Shown here: in pieces, positions 1-8,274 of the stretch
How the letters are laid out: each line of letters begins with the position of its first letter
Numbering within the stretch: the stretch's first letter is position 1
Assembly (NCBI GenBank): GCA_020852655.1
Contig: JADZAI010000066.1
Location: forward strand, 1 to 57,539
From: Alphaproteobacteria bacterium
GTDB taxonomy: Bacteria > Pseudomonadota > Alphaproteobacteria > Micropepsales > Micropepsaceae
Length of the DNA stretch: 57,539 nt
Reading direction: 5' to 3'
The notes under the pieces: model-generated
Database searches by the model: none
The model's input: only the letters and a program-made list of their open reading frames with translations
What the model was told of the DNA's origin: nothing
Program-made: the position numbers and the translations under genes

Positions 1-1
1 C

Positions 2-712
2 ACGCTGACGGCGCACAACTACGCCTATGCGCTGGACCGCTACCAGCCGATCTTCATCCGCTCGCTGTGGATTTCGGGCGTGGTGACGCTGTTCACCGTG
101 CTGCTCGCCTATCCGATCGCCTATTACGTCGCGTTCCATGTGAAGCGCGGCAAGTTCATCTGGCTGATCCTGCTGACCATCCCGTTCTGGACGAGCTATC
201 TGCTGCGCATCTTCGCCTGGCGCATCATCCTGGCGAACGAAGGCGTCATCAACGGCACGCTTCAGGGCGTAGGCTTGATCGACGAGCCGATCCGCTGGCT
301 GCTCTTTTCCGACACCGCCATCGTCATCACCATGGCGCATGCATGGGCGGCCTTCGCGATCCTGCCGATCTATGTGAGCCTGGAGAAGGTCGACCGCACG
401 CTGCTGGAGGCCGCGGCCGATCTCGGCGACGGCCCGCTGCGCAGCTTCTGGCGCATCACCTTTCCGCTGTCGCTGCCCGGCGTCATCTCGGCCATCGTGC
501 TGATCTTCGTGCCGACGATCGGCGATTACGTCACGCCGATCCTGGTCGGCGGGCCGAAGAACGCGATGATCGCGGGCATCATCTACGCGGCCTTCAAGGC
601 GAATGACTGGCCGCTGGCAGCCGCGGCGGCGATCCTGTCGATGCTGTTCGTCGCCATCGTCGCAGTCTTCCTGATACAGGCGATCCGGCTTTCGGCGAGG
701 CAGCTCCGATGA
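2..712 (+). CDS. ABC transporter permease, PotB/YdcU type (5' end cut by window)
   Basis: This is the first permease subunit of a polyamine-type ABC importer in the inner membrane. The reading frame is open from base 2, so the true start lies outside the window; the visible N-terminal stretch (NYAYALDRYQPIF) resembles the segment before the first membrane helix in PotB-type permeases. Several hydrophobic helices follow. The conserved cytoplasmic EAA loop, which docks on the ATPase, is seen as EAAADLGDGP near codons 138-148. The stop overlaps the next permease by 4 bp (ATGA), indicating translational coupling. The substrate-binding protein is presumably upstream. Spermidine/putrescine is the family's usual substrate, but the true substrate cannot be read from the permease. 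Confidence 0.9.
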   Translation, partial: TLTAHNYAYALDRYQPIFIRSLWISGVVTLFTVLLAYPIAYYVAFHVKRGKFIWLILLTIPFWTSYLLRIFAWRIILANEGVINGTLQGVGLIDEPIRWLLFSDTAIVITMAHAWAAFAILPIYVSLEKVDRTLLEAAADLGDGPLRSFWRITFPLSLPGVISAIVLIFVPTIGDYVTPILVGGPKNAMIAGIIYAAFKANDWPLAAAAAILSMLFVAIVAVFLIQAIRLSARQLR

Positions 713-1536
713 CCCAGCCGCTGAAAAAGGTCGGCGAGCGCGGGATCGGGATCACGATCTTCGCCTTCGCGTATCTCTTCTTCCTCTATGCGCCGATGCT
801 GGTGCTGCCGTTCTTCTCGTTCGCGGACCAGACCATCTTCCGCTTCCCGATCGAGGGCTTCTCGACCCGCTGGTATGAGGAACTGGGCGAGCGGCCGGAG
901 ATGATCACGGCGCTGTGGAACTCGATCCAGGTCGGGCTGATCGCCTCGATCCTCGCCACCATCATGGGGCTCCTCGCGGCCAAGGCGATCACCCGCTATG
1001 CGATGCCCGGCAAGGGCGTCGCGATGGGCCTCATCTCGCTGCCGCTCTTCATCCCCGAAGTGCTGCTGGGCCTCGCCCTCCTCATCATCCTCAACCTTGC
1101 GAGCATTCCCCTCTCGCTCGTCACCATCGCCATGGGCCACGTGATGCTGTGCACGCCCTTCGCGATGTCGGTGCTGATCGCCCGCATGGACGGCTTCGAC
1201 AAGAGCCTGGAGGAAGCCTCCATGGATCTCGGCGAGAGCGGCTGGATGACCTTCTGGCGCGTCACCTTCCCGCTGATCGCGCCGGCCATCGTCTCCAGCC
1301 TGCTGCTTACCTTCATCGTTTCCTTCGACGAGTTCCTGCTCGCCTTCTTCCTCCAGGGCGACCAGATCACCCTGCCCCTCTATATCTGGGGCCAGCTCCG
1401 CTTCCCGTCCAACTTTCCGCCCGTGCTGGCGCTCGGCACCTGCATCCTGCTCGTCTCGATCGTGCTGGTCGTGTTCGCCGAGTGGCTGCGGCAGGTCGGC
1501 GCCCAGGGCGATACGCCCAATGTCGGCGTGCGATGA
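709..1536 (+). CDS. ABC transporter permease, PotC/YdcV type
   Basis: Second permease of the same importer, 275 aa, close to the usual PotC length. It has an N-terminal membrane helix around residues 13-37 and about five more. The EAA loop motif (EEASMDLGESGW, about residues 166-177) is the ATPase contact. The C-terminal region contains SFDEFLLAFFL, typical of PotC. It starts on the ATG that overlaps the previous stop. Its own stop lies just before the ATPase start, so the three genes form one operon. Confidence 0.92.
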   Translation: MTQPLKKVGERGIGITIFAFAYLFFLYAPMLVLPFFSFADQTIFRFPIEGFSTRWYEELGERPEMITALWNSIQVGLIASILATIMGLLAAKAITRYAMPGKGVAMGLISLPLFIPEVLLGLALLIILNLASIPLSLVTIAMGHVMLCTPFAMSVLIARMDGFDKSLEEASMDLGESGWMTFWRVTFPLIAPAIVSSLLLTFIVSFDEFLLAFFLQGDQITLPLYIWGQLRFPSNFPPVLALGTCILLVSIVLVVFAEWLRQVGAQGDTPNVGVR

Positions 1537-1546
1537 AGGATTCGAG

Positions 1547-2653
1547 ATGAGCGCCGGCGACTACATCCGCATCGAGAACATCACCAAGCGCTTCGGCAGC
1601 TTCCACGCCGTCGACAACGCCGATTTCGGGATCAAGCAGGGCGAGTTCTTTTCGCTGCTCGGGCCGTCGGGCTGCGGCAAGACGACGCTGCTGCGCATGA
1701 TCGCCGGCTTCGAGTTTCCGACCGAGGGCGAGATCTATATCGACGGACAACCGGTCACCGGCGTTCCGGCCAACAAGCGGCCGACGAACATGGTGTTCCA
1801 GTCCTACGCCATCTTCCCGCACCTCGACGTCTACGACAACGTCGCCTACGGCCTCAGGAAGCTCAGGCTCGACAAGGCCGAACTCGACCGGCGGGTGAAG
1901 GAAGCGCTCGCCATGATCCGCATGGACGGGTTCGAGACCCGCAAGGCCGACCAGATGTCCGGCGGGCAGCGCCAGCGCGTGGCGCTCGCCCGGGCGCTCG
2001 TGAACCGGCCGAAGGTGCTGCTGCTCGACGAGCCGCTCGGCGCGCTCGACAAGAAGCTGCGCGAGCAGATGCAGTTCGAACTGCGCTCGCTCCAGCAGAA
2101 TGTCGGCATCACCTTCATCTTCGTCACGCACGACCAGGAGGAGGCGCTCTCGCTCTCCGACCGCATCGCGGTGATGCAGAAGGGCAAGGTGATGCAGATC
2201 GCCACGCCGCGCGAACTGTATGAATCGCCGACGACGCGCGAGGTGGCCGACTTCATCGGCACGATCAACCTGCTCAATGGCACGGTGAAGTCGAAGGACG
2301 ACAAGGTTGCCGTCGTCGAGGCCCAGGGCCTTGGCCTCGTCAACGTGCCGCTGCCGGCCGACCACGCCTTCGCGCCGGCCGGCGCCGAGATTCTGGTCGG
2401 CGCGCGGCCCGAGAAGCTCGACGTCGTGCGCGGCGCGCCGCATCCCGGCGAGAAAGGCATCAAGGGCGACATCGGCGCCTGCGCCTATCTCGGCGACCGC
2501 AACCACTACCAGGTGACGATCGCCGGCCGCGCCGAGCCGCTCCAGGTCGCCACCGAGCAGGGCGACCGCTCGACGCTGGCGAGCTTCATGCCGGGCGAGC
2601 AGGTGACGATCTCCTGGGGCGACAACAGCCTCGTGCTGCTGCCGCGGACCTAG
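1547..2653 (+). CDS. ABC transporter ATP-binding protein, PotA-like
   Basis: Cytoplasmic ATPase driving the importer encoded just upstream. From the ATG at 1547 it is 368 aa. Visible motifs are Walker A (GPSGCGKTT), Q-loop (VFQSYAIFPH), signature (MSGGQRQRVALARA), Walker B (VLLLDEPLGALD) and the switch histidine (FVTHDQEEAL). The C-terminal part has the TOBE-like regulatory fold expected of PotA. An in-frame ATG at 1520 lies inside the permease gene; 1547 is preferred because GAAGGA (1535-1540) sits at ribosome-binding distance. The stop shares a CTAG with the stop of the convergent MerR-type gene. Confidence 0.93.
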   Translation: MSAGDYIRIENITKRFGSFHAVDNADFGIKQGEFFSLLGPSGCGKTTLLRMIAGFEFPTEGEIYIDGQPVTGVPANKRPTNMVFQSYAIFPHLDVYDNVAYGLRKLRLDKAELDRRVKEALAMIRMDGFETRKADQMSGGQRQRVALARALVNRPKVLLLDEPLGALDKKLREQMQFELRSLQQNVGITFIFVTHDQEEALSLSDRIAVMQKGKVMQIATPRELYESPTTREVADFIGTINLLNGTVKSKDDKVAVVEAQGLGLVNVPLPADHAFAPAGAEILVGARPEKLDVVRGAPHPGEKGIKGDIGACAYLGDRNHYQVTIAGRAEPLQVATEQGDRSTLASFMPGEQVTISWGDNSLVLLPRT

Positions 2654-3369
2654 CCGCGCCGCTTCGGGCCGCGCCTGGCGGGCCGCCGTTCGCGCCCCAG
2701 TTCCTTCAGCACAGCCTTGGCCCGCAGCACGCCGAAGAATTGCAGCATCCGGTTGATCGCCTCGAAGGCCATTTCGGCGGCCGCCGGCTCGTCAAGGCGG
2801 CCGGAGACGATGGAAAGGAAGCGCTCGACCTCGGTCCGCGCGAGCGCGCCGGCCGCTTCGACATAGAAGCCGAGGATGGACGGCGCGAAGCCCTGCGCTT
2901 CCGTGAAGCCCGCCGCGCGCATGTCGCCCCAGATGCCGACGAGTTCGGCGTCGGCGCGCGACAGGGCCGCGCCGCGGCCTGAGCCGGCCAGGCGGATCGC
3001 GCCGATCTTCTGGAGCGCCGTGGCATCGCACCGTGCCTCTGGATTACGCGGCAGGACCGAATCGAGCGGCACGAAGGCGTCGTACTGATCGAGCCGCGCG
3101 CCGACCAGCCGTTCGATATGGGGAAAGGCGCCCGGCCGCACCGGCGCCCCGGCGGCGCCGTTGGCGAGCAGCGCGCCGATCTGCTTGAGGGTCAGCCCCT
3201 GCTCCTTTTGCAGGCGCTGGATCGCCCGGATGCCGTCGGCATGGGCCGCGCCATAGTCGGCCACGTTGCGGTGCGGACGATCCGGCGGCGGCAGCAGCCC
3301 CTCGCGCAGATAGACGCGGATCGTCTCGCGGTTCACGCCGGTGTCACGCTCGAGGTCCCGCATCTTCAT
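2650..3369 (-). CDS. MerR-family transcriptional regulator
   Basis: DNA-binding regulator of about 239 aa. The N-terminal MerR helix-turn-helix with its wing is clear (RDLERDTGVNRETIRVYLREG, then NVADYG), followed by the usual dimerisation helix region (IRAIQRLQKEQGLTLKQIGALL). The long C-terminal domain is helical and replaces the short metal-binding tail of classic MerR, so it probably senses an organic ligand or protein. The start at 3369 begins just before the HTH; an upstream in-frame TTG at 3405 is less likely. It is divergent from the P450 gene and shares its control region, so regulation of that gene and of itself is the simplest reading. The basic tail (RRPARRGPKRRG) is notable. Confidence 0.85.
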   Translation of the reverse strand: MKMRDLERDTGVNRETIRVYLREGLLPPPDRPHRNVADYGAAHADGIRAIQRLQKEQGLTLKQIGALLANGAAGAPVRPGAFPHIERLVGARLDQYDAFVPLDSVLPRNPEARCDATALQKIGAIRLAGSGRGAALSRADAELVGIWGDMRAAGFTEAQGFAPSILGFYVEAAGALARTEVERFLSIVSGRLDEPAAAEMAFEAINRMLQFFGVLRAKAVLKELGRERRPARRGPKRRG

Positions 3370-3395
3370 GCGCCGATGTCGCCACAGGGGTGCGG

Positions 3396-3434
3396 TTGAC
3401 GCCAACGTATTTTTGCGTATTCAATATACGCAAA
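3396..3434. promoter_or_regulatory. Divergent control region with a perfect 9-bp inverted repeat
   Basis: TTTGCGTAT at 3412-3420 and ATACGCAAA at 3426-3434 form a perfect inverted repeat with a 5-bp spacer, just before the P450 ribosome-binding site. A TTGACG-like -35 element lies at 3396-3401, and AT-rich -10 candidates fall inside the palindrome. The spacing to CAATAT (3422-3427) would be 20 bp, which fits the stretched promoters used by MerR proteins. This is the best operator candidate for the divergent regulator; binding is inferred. Confidence 0.6.
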
Positions 3435-3450
3435 TTTGGAGGAGTGGCCG

Positions 3451-4731
3451 ATGGAAGCGCACATCCCGGCGGAGCTTGTCGCACCCGCATTCGATCCCGT
3501 CTCGTTTCGCGACCGCGATGCGGTGCATGCGGTGTTCACCCGGCTGCGCCGCGACTATCCGCTCTCGGTCGTCGAAGTGCCGGGCTACGATCCGCACTGG
3601 ATCGTCACGAAATGGGCGGACCTGCGCGAAATCACGCGGCGCGACGACATCTTCCACGGCGGCGACCGGTCGAAGACGCTGATCTCCAAGGCCGGCGAGG
3701 CGCTGGTGCGCCAATATACCGGCGGCCAGTACAATATCTTCCGCTCGCTGGTGCAGCTCGATCCCCCCGAACACGGCGCCTATCGCGCGGTCCTCGGACC
3801 CTCCTTCATGCCGGCCCAGATCGAGCCGCTGACCGCCAGCGTGCGGCAGACGGCGGAAGCCTATGTGAACCTCCTGGCCGAGAAGGCGCCCCAGTGCGAC
3901 TTCGCCAGCGAGATCGCGTTCCTCTATCCGCTGAAGGTCGTGCTCGACCTCATCGGCGTGCCGCCCGCCGACCACGCCAAGATGCTGGAACTCACCCAGT
4001 GGCTCTTCAGCTATGCCGATCCCGACCTGAAGCGCCCGGGGTCGGACCCGACTGATCCCATCGAGATCACGCGCACCTGGAATATCGTGTTCGACGAGTT
4101 CAAGACCTACTACACGCCCCTCATCCAGGACCGCCGCAAATGCCCGCGCGACGACCTCGCCTCGCTGATCGCGAACGGCAAGGTCTTCGGCGAATACATG
4201 GAAGAGCGCGCGATGGTCTCGTATTTCGCGATCGCCTCCACCGCCGGGCACGACACGACCTCGGCGACGACCGCGATAGGCATGTGGAGGCTGGCCACCC
4301 AGCCCGGGCTTCTCGCCCGGCTGAAGGCGGACCCGGCGCTCATCCCGGGCTTCGTGGAGGAGACGATAAGGTGGGCGACGCCCGTCCAGCAATTCGTCCG
4401 CTCGGCGACACAGGATTACGAGATCCGCGGCCGCAAGATCCGCAAGGGCGACCTCGTCTATCTCTCCTATCTCTCCGCCAATCGCGACGAGGACGTCTTC
4501 GCCGAGCCGTTCACCTTCGATCCCGGCCGCTCGCCCAACCGCCATGTCGGCTTCGGCTATGGCGGCCATATCTGCCTCGGCCAGCACCTGGCGCGCCTCG
4601 AGATGCGGCTGCTGTGGGAGACGCTCCTCCCGCGGCTTCAGTCCGTCGAGATGGCGGGTGAGGGCAAATGGTCGGAATCGGAATTCGTCTGCGGACCGAA
4701 ATCGGTCCCCATCCGGTTCGCGATGCATTAG
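3451..4731 (+). CDS. Cytochrome P450 monooxygenase
   Basis: Soluble bacterial class I-type P450 of 426 aa; it would need ferredoxin and a reductase, neither of which is nearby. The I-helix oxygen-activation motif is AGHDTT (about 265-270), the K-helix ExxR is ETIR (304-307), and the haem-binding loop FGYGGHICLG places the axial cysteine at about 375. No signal peptide or membrane anchor is seen. The ATG at 3451 is chosen because GGAGGAG lies at 3438-3444; an in-frame TTG at 3436 would overlap that site. The C-terminal end overlaps the convergent glnE stop by 4 bp. The substrate is unknown; terpenoid, steroid or fatty-acid compounds are typical for this family. Confidence 0.95.
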   Translation: MEAHIPAELVAPAFDPVSFRDRDAVHAVFTRLRRDYPLSVVEVPGYDPHWIVTKWADLREITRRDDIFHGGDRSKTLISKAGEALVRQYTGGQYNIFRSLVQLDPPEHGAYRAVLGPSFMPAQIEPLTASVRQTAEAYVNLLAEKAPQCDFASEIAFLYPLKVVLDLIGVPPADHAKMLELTQWLFSYADPDLKRPGSDPTDPIEITRTWNIVFDEFKTYYTPLIQDRRKCPRDDLASLIANGKVFGEYMEERAMVSYFAIASTAGHDTTSATTAIGMWRLATQPGLLARLKADPALIPGFVEETIRWATPVQQFVRSATQDYEIRGRKIRKGDLVYLSYLSANRDEDVFAEPFTFDPGRSPNRHVGFGYGGHICLGQHLARLEMRLLWETLLPRLQSVEMAGEGKWSESEFVCGPKSVPIRFAMH

Positions 4732-7625
4732 CCGGGCGGGCCGACCAGCCGGTCGAAGCGCTGCGCGACATCGGCCTGCGCGGTCCGGAGCGCGGATTCC
4801 AGCGCCGCGAACGGCGCGAGGCCCGTCGCGCGCACCAGCAATTGCTGAAGGCCGGTCTCCGTCACCGCCGCCGCGTCGTCCTCGGAGGTCAGGCGCAGGA
4901 TGTGGTTGACGCGGGTGTAGAGAAGATAGGCGGCCGCCAGCGCCCGGGCATCCTCGCCCGATAGGGCGCCTGCGCCGGCAAGGCGCGACAGGGCCTCCTG
5001 CGTCGCGCCGGTGTGGATGCCGGGATGGCCGGCCTCGGCGATCAGCAGGTGGGTCTGGGCGATGAACTCCACGTCCATCATGCCGCCGCGCACGGTCTTC
5101 AGGTCGAAGATGCCGCGGCCCGGCTTTTCGCGCATCAGCAGCGCCCGCATCGCTGTCGCGTCGGCGCGGATCGCAGCGGGGTCTTGCGGCTTGGCGAGCG
5201 CCGCCGCGATGGCGCCCGAGACCGCATCGCCGAACGCCGCGTCGGCGAAGACGACGCGCGACCGCGTCAGCGCCATGCGCTCCCAGGTCCATGATTCGGC
5301 GGCGTGGTAGTTCGTGAAGGTCTCCAGCCGCACCGCCACCGGCCCCTTGCTGCCGGACGGCCGCAGCCGCATGTCGACCTCGTAGAGCCGGCCTTCGGTG
5401 GTGAGCGAGGTCAGCGCGGCGATCAGGCGCTGGGAGAGCCGGGCAAAATAGAGGCTGGGAACCAGCGGCGACGGACCGTCTGAAACCGCATCGGCGTCGT
5501 GGTCGTAGAGGAAGATCAGGTCGAGGTCCGAGGCCGCCGTCATCTTGCGCGCGCCGAGCCGGCCCATCGCGACGATCGCGAAGACGCCGTGCGGCACCTT
5601 GCCGTGCGCCGTCTCGAAGGCGCTGCGCACGCGCGCGAAGACGGCATGGAGCGCATGCTCGGCGATCGTCGCATAGGCCGAGCCGACCTCTTCCGGCCCG
5701 AGCACGCCGCGCAGCAATTGCAGGCCGACGCGGAAATTGAGCTCGCGCGCCGTGCGGCGGGCGGCGTCGAGCATGGCTTCATAGTCCGGCGCTTCGCCGA
5801 GCGACCGGGCGAATGCCGCCACGACCTCCGCCTCGTCCGGCGGCTCGGTCAGATAGGCCGGATCGAGCAGCGCATCGAGCACCGCCGGGGTGCGCGCGAG
5901 ATGGCCGGCGAGGCGCGGCGCGGCGCCGCAGATCTCGGCCAGCACGTCGAGCAGCCAGGGATTGGCCTTGATCAGCGAAAAGAGCTGCACGCCGGCCGGC
6001 AGTCCGTGCAGCAGCTTGTCGAAGCGGGTGAAGGCGGTGTCGGGATCGGCGGTCTTGCCGAGCGCCGTCAGCAGGGCCGGCATCAGCGCGGTCAGCAATT
6101 CGCGCGCCCGGGCGCTGCGGGTCGCCGCCATGCGCCCGTGGTGCCAGCCGCGCACCGCGGCGGAGACGCCCTGCGGCCGCGTGAAGCCCATCGCCGCGAG
6201 GGTCTTCAGCGTCTCGGGGTCCTCGTCGACGCCCGTGAAGACCAGGCTGCCCTCGGCGGCGGCGAGCGGTGCGGAGCTTTCGAACAGCGCCGCATAGTGC
6301 CGCTCGACGATGCGCAGCACCGACAGCGTCTTCGCCTCGAACGCGGCGAGATCGGGAAAGCCCATGAAGCGCGCGACATTGGCGCGCGCCTCGGCGTCTT
6401 CCGGCATACGGTGGGTCTGCTCGTCGGCCACCATCTGGAGCCGGTGTTCCAGGGTGCGCAGATAAAGATAGCAGGCCGAGAGATCGCGCTCCGCGTCGGC
6501 GCCGACGACACGCTCCGCCGTCAGCGCACGGATCGCATCGAGCGTGCGGCGCGAGCGCAGCATTGGGTAGCGGCCGCCCAGGATCAATTGCTGCGTCTGG
6601 GCGAAGAACTCGATCTCGCGGATGCCGCCGCGGCCGAGCTTCACGTCGTGCCCGGCGATCGTCACCTCCGAACCGCCCTTGGCGGCGTGGATCTGGCGCT
6701 TGATCGAATGGATGTCCTCGACCGCCGCGAAATCCAGATTCTTGCGCCACACGAAGGGGCGCAGCTCCTTCAGGAAATTCTCGCCGGCGACGAGGTCGCC
6801 GGCGCAGGCGCGCGCCTTGATCATGGCGGCGCGCTCCCAGTTCTGGCCCATCGCCTCGTAATAGGTGAGCGCGGCCTCGGTCGAGATCGCGATCTGCGTC
6901 GCGCCGGCATCGGGGCGCAGGCGCAGATCGGTGCGGAAGACATAGCCGTCGCCGGTGCGCTCCTGGAGCGCCTTCACGACGGACTGGACGACCCTCACCA
7001 GGAAGGGGACATGCTCCACGCCCGGCGCGACCGGAAGCTGGTCGCGCTCGAAGAAGACGACGAAGTCGATGTCGCTGGAATAGTTCAGCTCGAAGGCGCC
7101 GTATTTGCCCATCGCGAGCACGATGAGGCCGCTGCCCTGCATCGGCTGCGCGAGGTCGGCGGGACGATAGCGCCCGGCGGCGGCTTCGGCGCGCAAGCCG
7201 AAGGCGAAGGCCGATTGCAGCGCAGCGTCGGCGAGGCGCGTCAGCGTGCCGGTGACGGCGTCGAGGTCCATCGCACCGGCCACGTCGCCCAGCGCCGTCG
7301 CCAGCGCGGTGCGCCGCTTGGCGACGCGCAGCCGGCGCAGCAGGTCGGCCCGCTCCCCGCCCGCGCCCGCCGCTTCGGCTTCGGCGATCTGCGCTTCGGC
7401 GACGGCGACCGGCCCGGACTGCTCCAGCTCCGCAAGCAGCGCGGCGTCGCGGGACATGGACTGGGCGAGATAGGGGCTCGATCCGGCGACGAAGGCGACC
7501 AGGCGCTCGAAGCGCGGATCGGCGAGCGCGACGCCCGCCTCCGCCAGGCGCTCGCGCAGGCGCGCAACGCGGGCGGCATCGTAGGGCGCGGGCAGGTCGT
7601 CGATCGAAGCGGGCCAGGCGGACAT
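4728..7625 (-). CDS. glnE: Bifunctional glutamine synthetase adenylyltransferase/adenylyl-removing enzyme
   Basis: GlnE adjusts glutamine synthetase by adding AMP when nitrogen is plentiful and removing it when nitrogen is short, under PII control. It is about 965 aa, close to the family norm, with two nucleotidyltransferase modules. The N-terminal (deadenylylation) module has GKYGAFELNYSSDID near residues 173-187. The C-terminal (adenylylation) module has MGRLGARKMTAASDLD. Both keep the paired Asp (DID, DLD). The ATG at 7625 is preferred: the in-frame TTG at 7646 would sit against the terminator of the HU gene. In rhizobia glnE follows degP-feuPQ, and the same neighbourhood persists here at a distance. 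Confidence 0.96.
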   Translation of the reverse strand: MSAWPASIDDLPAPYDAARVARLRERLAEAGVALADPRFERLVAFVAGSSPYLAQSMSRDAALLAELEQSGPVAVAEAQIAEAEAAGAGGERADLLRRLRVAKRRTALATALGDVAGAMDLDAVTGTLTRLADAALQSAFAFGLRAEAAAGRYRPADLAQPMQGSGLIVLAMGKYGAFELNYSSDIDFVVFFERDQLPVAPGVEHVPFLVRVVQSVVKALQERTGDGYVFRTDLRLRPDAGATQIAISTEAALTYYEAMGQNWERAAMIKARACAGDLVAGENFLKELRPFVWRKNLDFAAVEDIHSIKRQIHAAKGGSEVTIAGHDVKLGRGGIREIEFFAQTQQLILGGRYPMLRSRRTLDAIRALTAERVVGADAERDLSACYLYLRTLEHRLQMVADEQTHRMPEDAEARANVARFMGFPDLAAFEAKTLSVLRIVERHYAALFESSAPLAAAEGSLVFTGVDEDPETLKTLAAMGFTRPQGVSAAVRGWHHGRMAATRSARARELLTALMPALLTALGKTADPDTAFTRFDKLLHGLPAGVQLFSLIKANPWLLDVLAEICGAAPRLAGHLARTPAVLDALLDPAYLTEPPDEAEVVAAFARSLGEAPDYEAMLDAARRTARELNFRVGLQLLRGVLGPEEVGSAYATIAEHALHAVFARVRSAFETAHGKVPHGVFAIVAMGRLGARKMTAASDLDLIFLYDHDADAVSDGPSPLVPSLYFARLSQRLIAALTSLTTEGRLYEVDMRLRPSGSKGPVAVRLETFTNYHAAESWTWERMALTRSRVVFADAAFGDAVSGAIAAALAKPQDPAAIRADATAMRALLMREKPGRGIFDLKTVRGGMMDVEFIAQTHLLIAEAGHPGIHTGATQEALSRLAGAGALSGEDARALAAAYLLYTRVNHILRLTSEDDAAAVTETGLQQLLVRATGLAPFAALESALRTAQADVAQRFDRLVGPPG

Positions 7626-7644
7626 GACCGACCCATAGCAAGGC

Positions 7645-7676
7645 AAAGGGCCCGCCGCGACTGCGGCAGGCCCCTT
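7645..7676 (-). terminator. Rho-independent terminator of the HU gene
   Basis: Read on the minus strand, AAGGGGCC...GCCGC pairs with GCGGC...GGCCCTT (one bulge and one G-U pair) around a short AGTC loop, followed by a short T run. It lies between the HU stop and the glnE start, so HU and glnE are probably separate transcripts. Confidence 0.6.
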
Positions 7677-7705
7677 ACCGGACCGGAAAAATACCTAGGG
7701 GTCGC

Positions 7706-7996
7706 CTAGGCGCCGGCTGCCTTGCGCAGCGAGGCCGCGGGCTTGAAGCGCAGCGTCTTCGACGCCTTGATCTTGATCGCTTCGCCGGTGCGCGGGTTGC
7801 GGCCCTTGCGCGCCGCGCGCTTGCCGACCTTGAACGTGCCGAAGCCGCCGATCGTGTAGCCCTTGTCCTTGCCAGCCTTCAGGCCGGCTTCGATCGCGCC
7901 GAACACGCGCTCGATCTGGCGCTTCGCGTCGGCCTTGCTGAGGATGTCCTTCTTGTCGAGGTTCGCGACGAGATCGATGAACGCTGCTTTGCTCAT
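7706..7996 (-). CDS. HU-family DNA-binding protein
   Basis: Small basic nucleoid protein of 96 aa that bends DNA as a dimer. The N-terminus starts MSKAAFIDLVA. The signature arm region is clear: GFGTFKVGKRAARKGRNP, then TGEAIKIKASKTLRFKPA. The ATG at 7996 is the normal HU start, with AGGGG upstream; the frame is open for 35 more codons but those do not look like HU. A cluster of GATTCGTG-type motifs lies upstream in the probable promoter. Confidence 0.95.
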   Translation of the reverse strand: MSKAAFIDLVANLDKKDILSKADAKRQIERVFGAIEAGLKAGKDKGYTIGGFGTFKVGKRAARKGRNPRTGEAIKIKASKTLRFKPAASLRKAAGA

Positions 7997-8013
7997 GGCA
8001 TGTTGCCCCTGCT

Positions 8014-8129
8014 GATTCGTGACACGCACAATATCAACCGCGCGGCACGGGCAACACGGGAAATCGTGATTTTTACAGGGATTCGTGGCCGCCCCCCTCA
8101 CGAATCCCTGTCCGACTCAGGGAATCGCG
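8014..8129. promoter_or_regulatory. Cluster of GATTCGTG motifs including a 13-bp perfect palindrome
   Basis: The gap between the divergent HU and UMF1 genes holds a perfect inverted repeat, ACAGGGATTCGTG at 8075-8087 and CACGAATCCCTGT at 8099-8111, with an 11-nt C-rich loop. Another GATTCGTG lies at 8014-8021. Related words are AATCGTGA near 8062-8069 and CAGGGAATCGCG at 8118-8129. The palindrome has no T run after it on either strand, so it is more like an operator or RNA structure than a terminator. It may control HU, the transporter or both. Confidence 0.45.
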
Positions 8130-8274
8130 CAGCGGCACCAAAGCCAAGCGCGCGCAAGGGCGCGGTCCGCCCCGCCGGGCGGCCGAACTTCGCACTTGCG
8201 AAGCGGCGCGCGACGGGCACCATGCGGCGCGGCCGGACCCTGCGGCCGCCGGGCGATCAGCGATCGAAGGACAC

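Noticed and set aside
5499..7709. About 736-codon plus-strand frame over glnE
   Set aside because: glnE domains on the other strand are unambiguous; the plus frame is compositionally a shadow.
8075..8111. Rho-independent terminator
   Set aside because: The stem is perfect but no T run follows it on either strand, and the genes here diverge.
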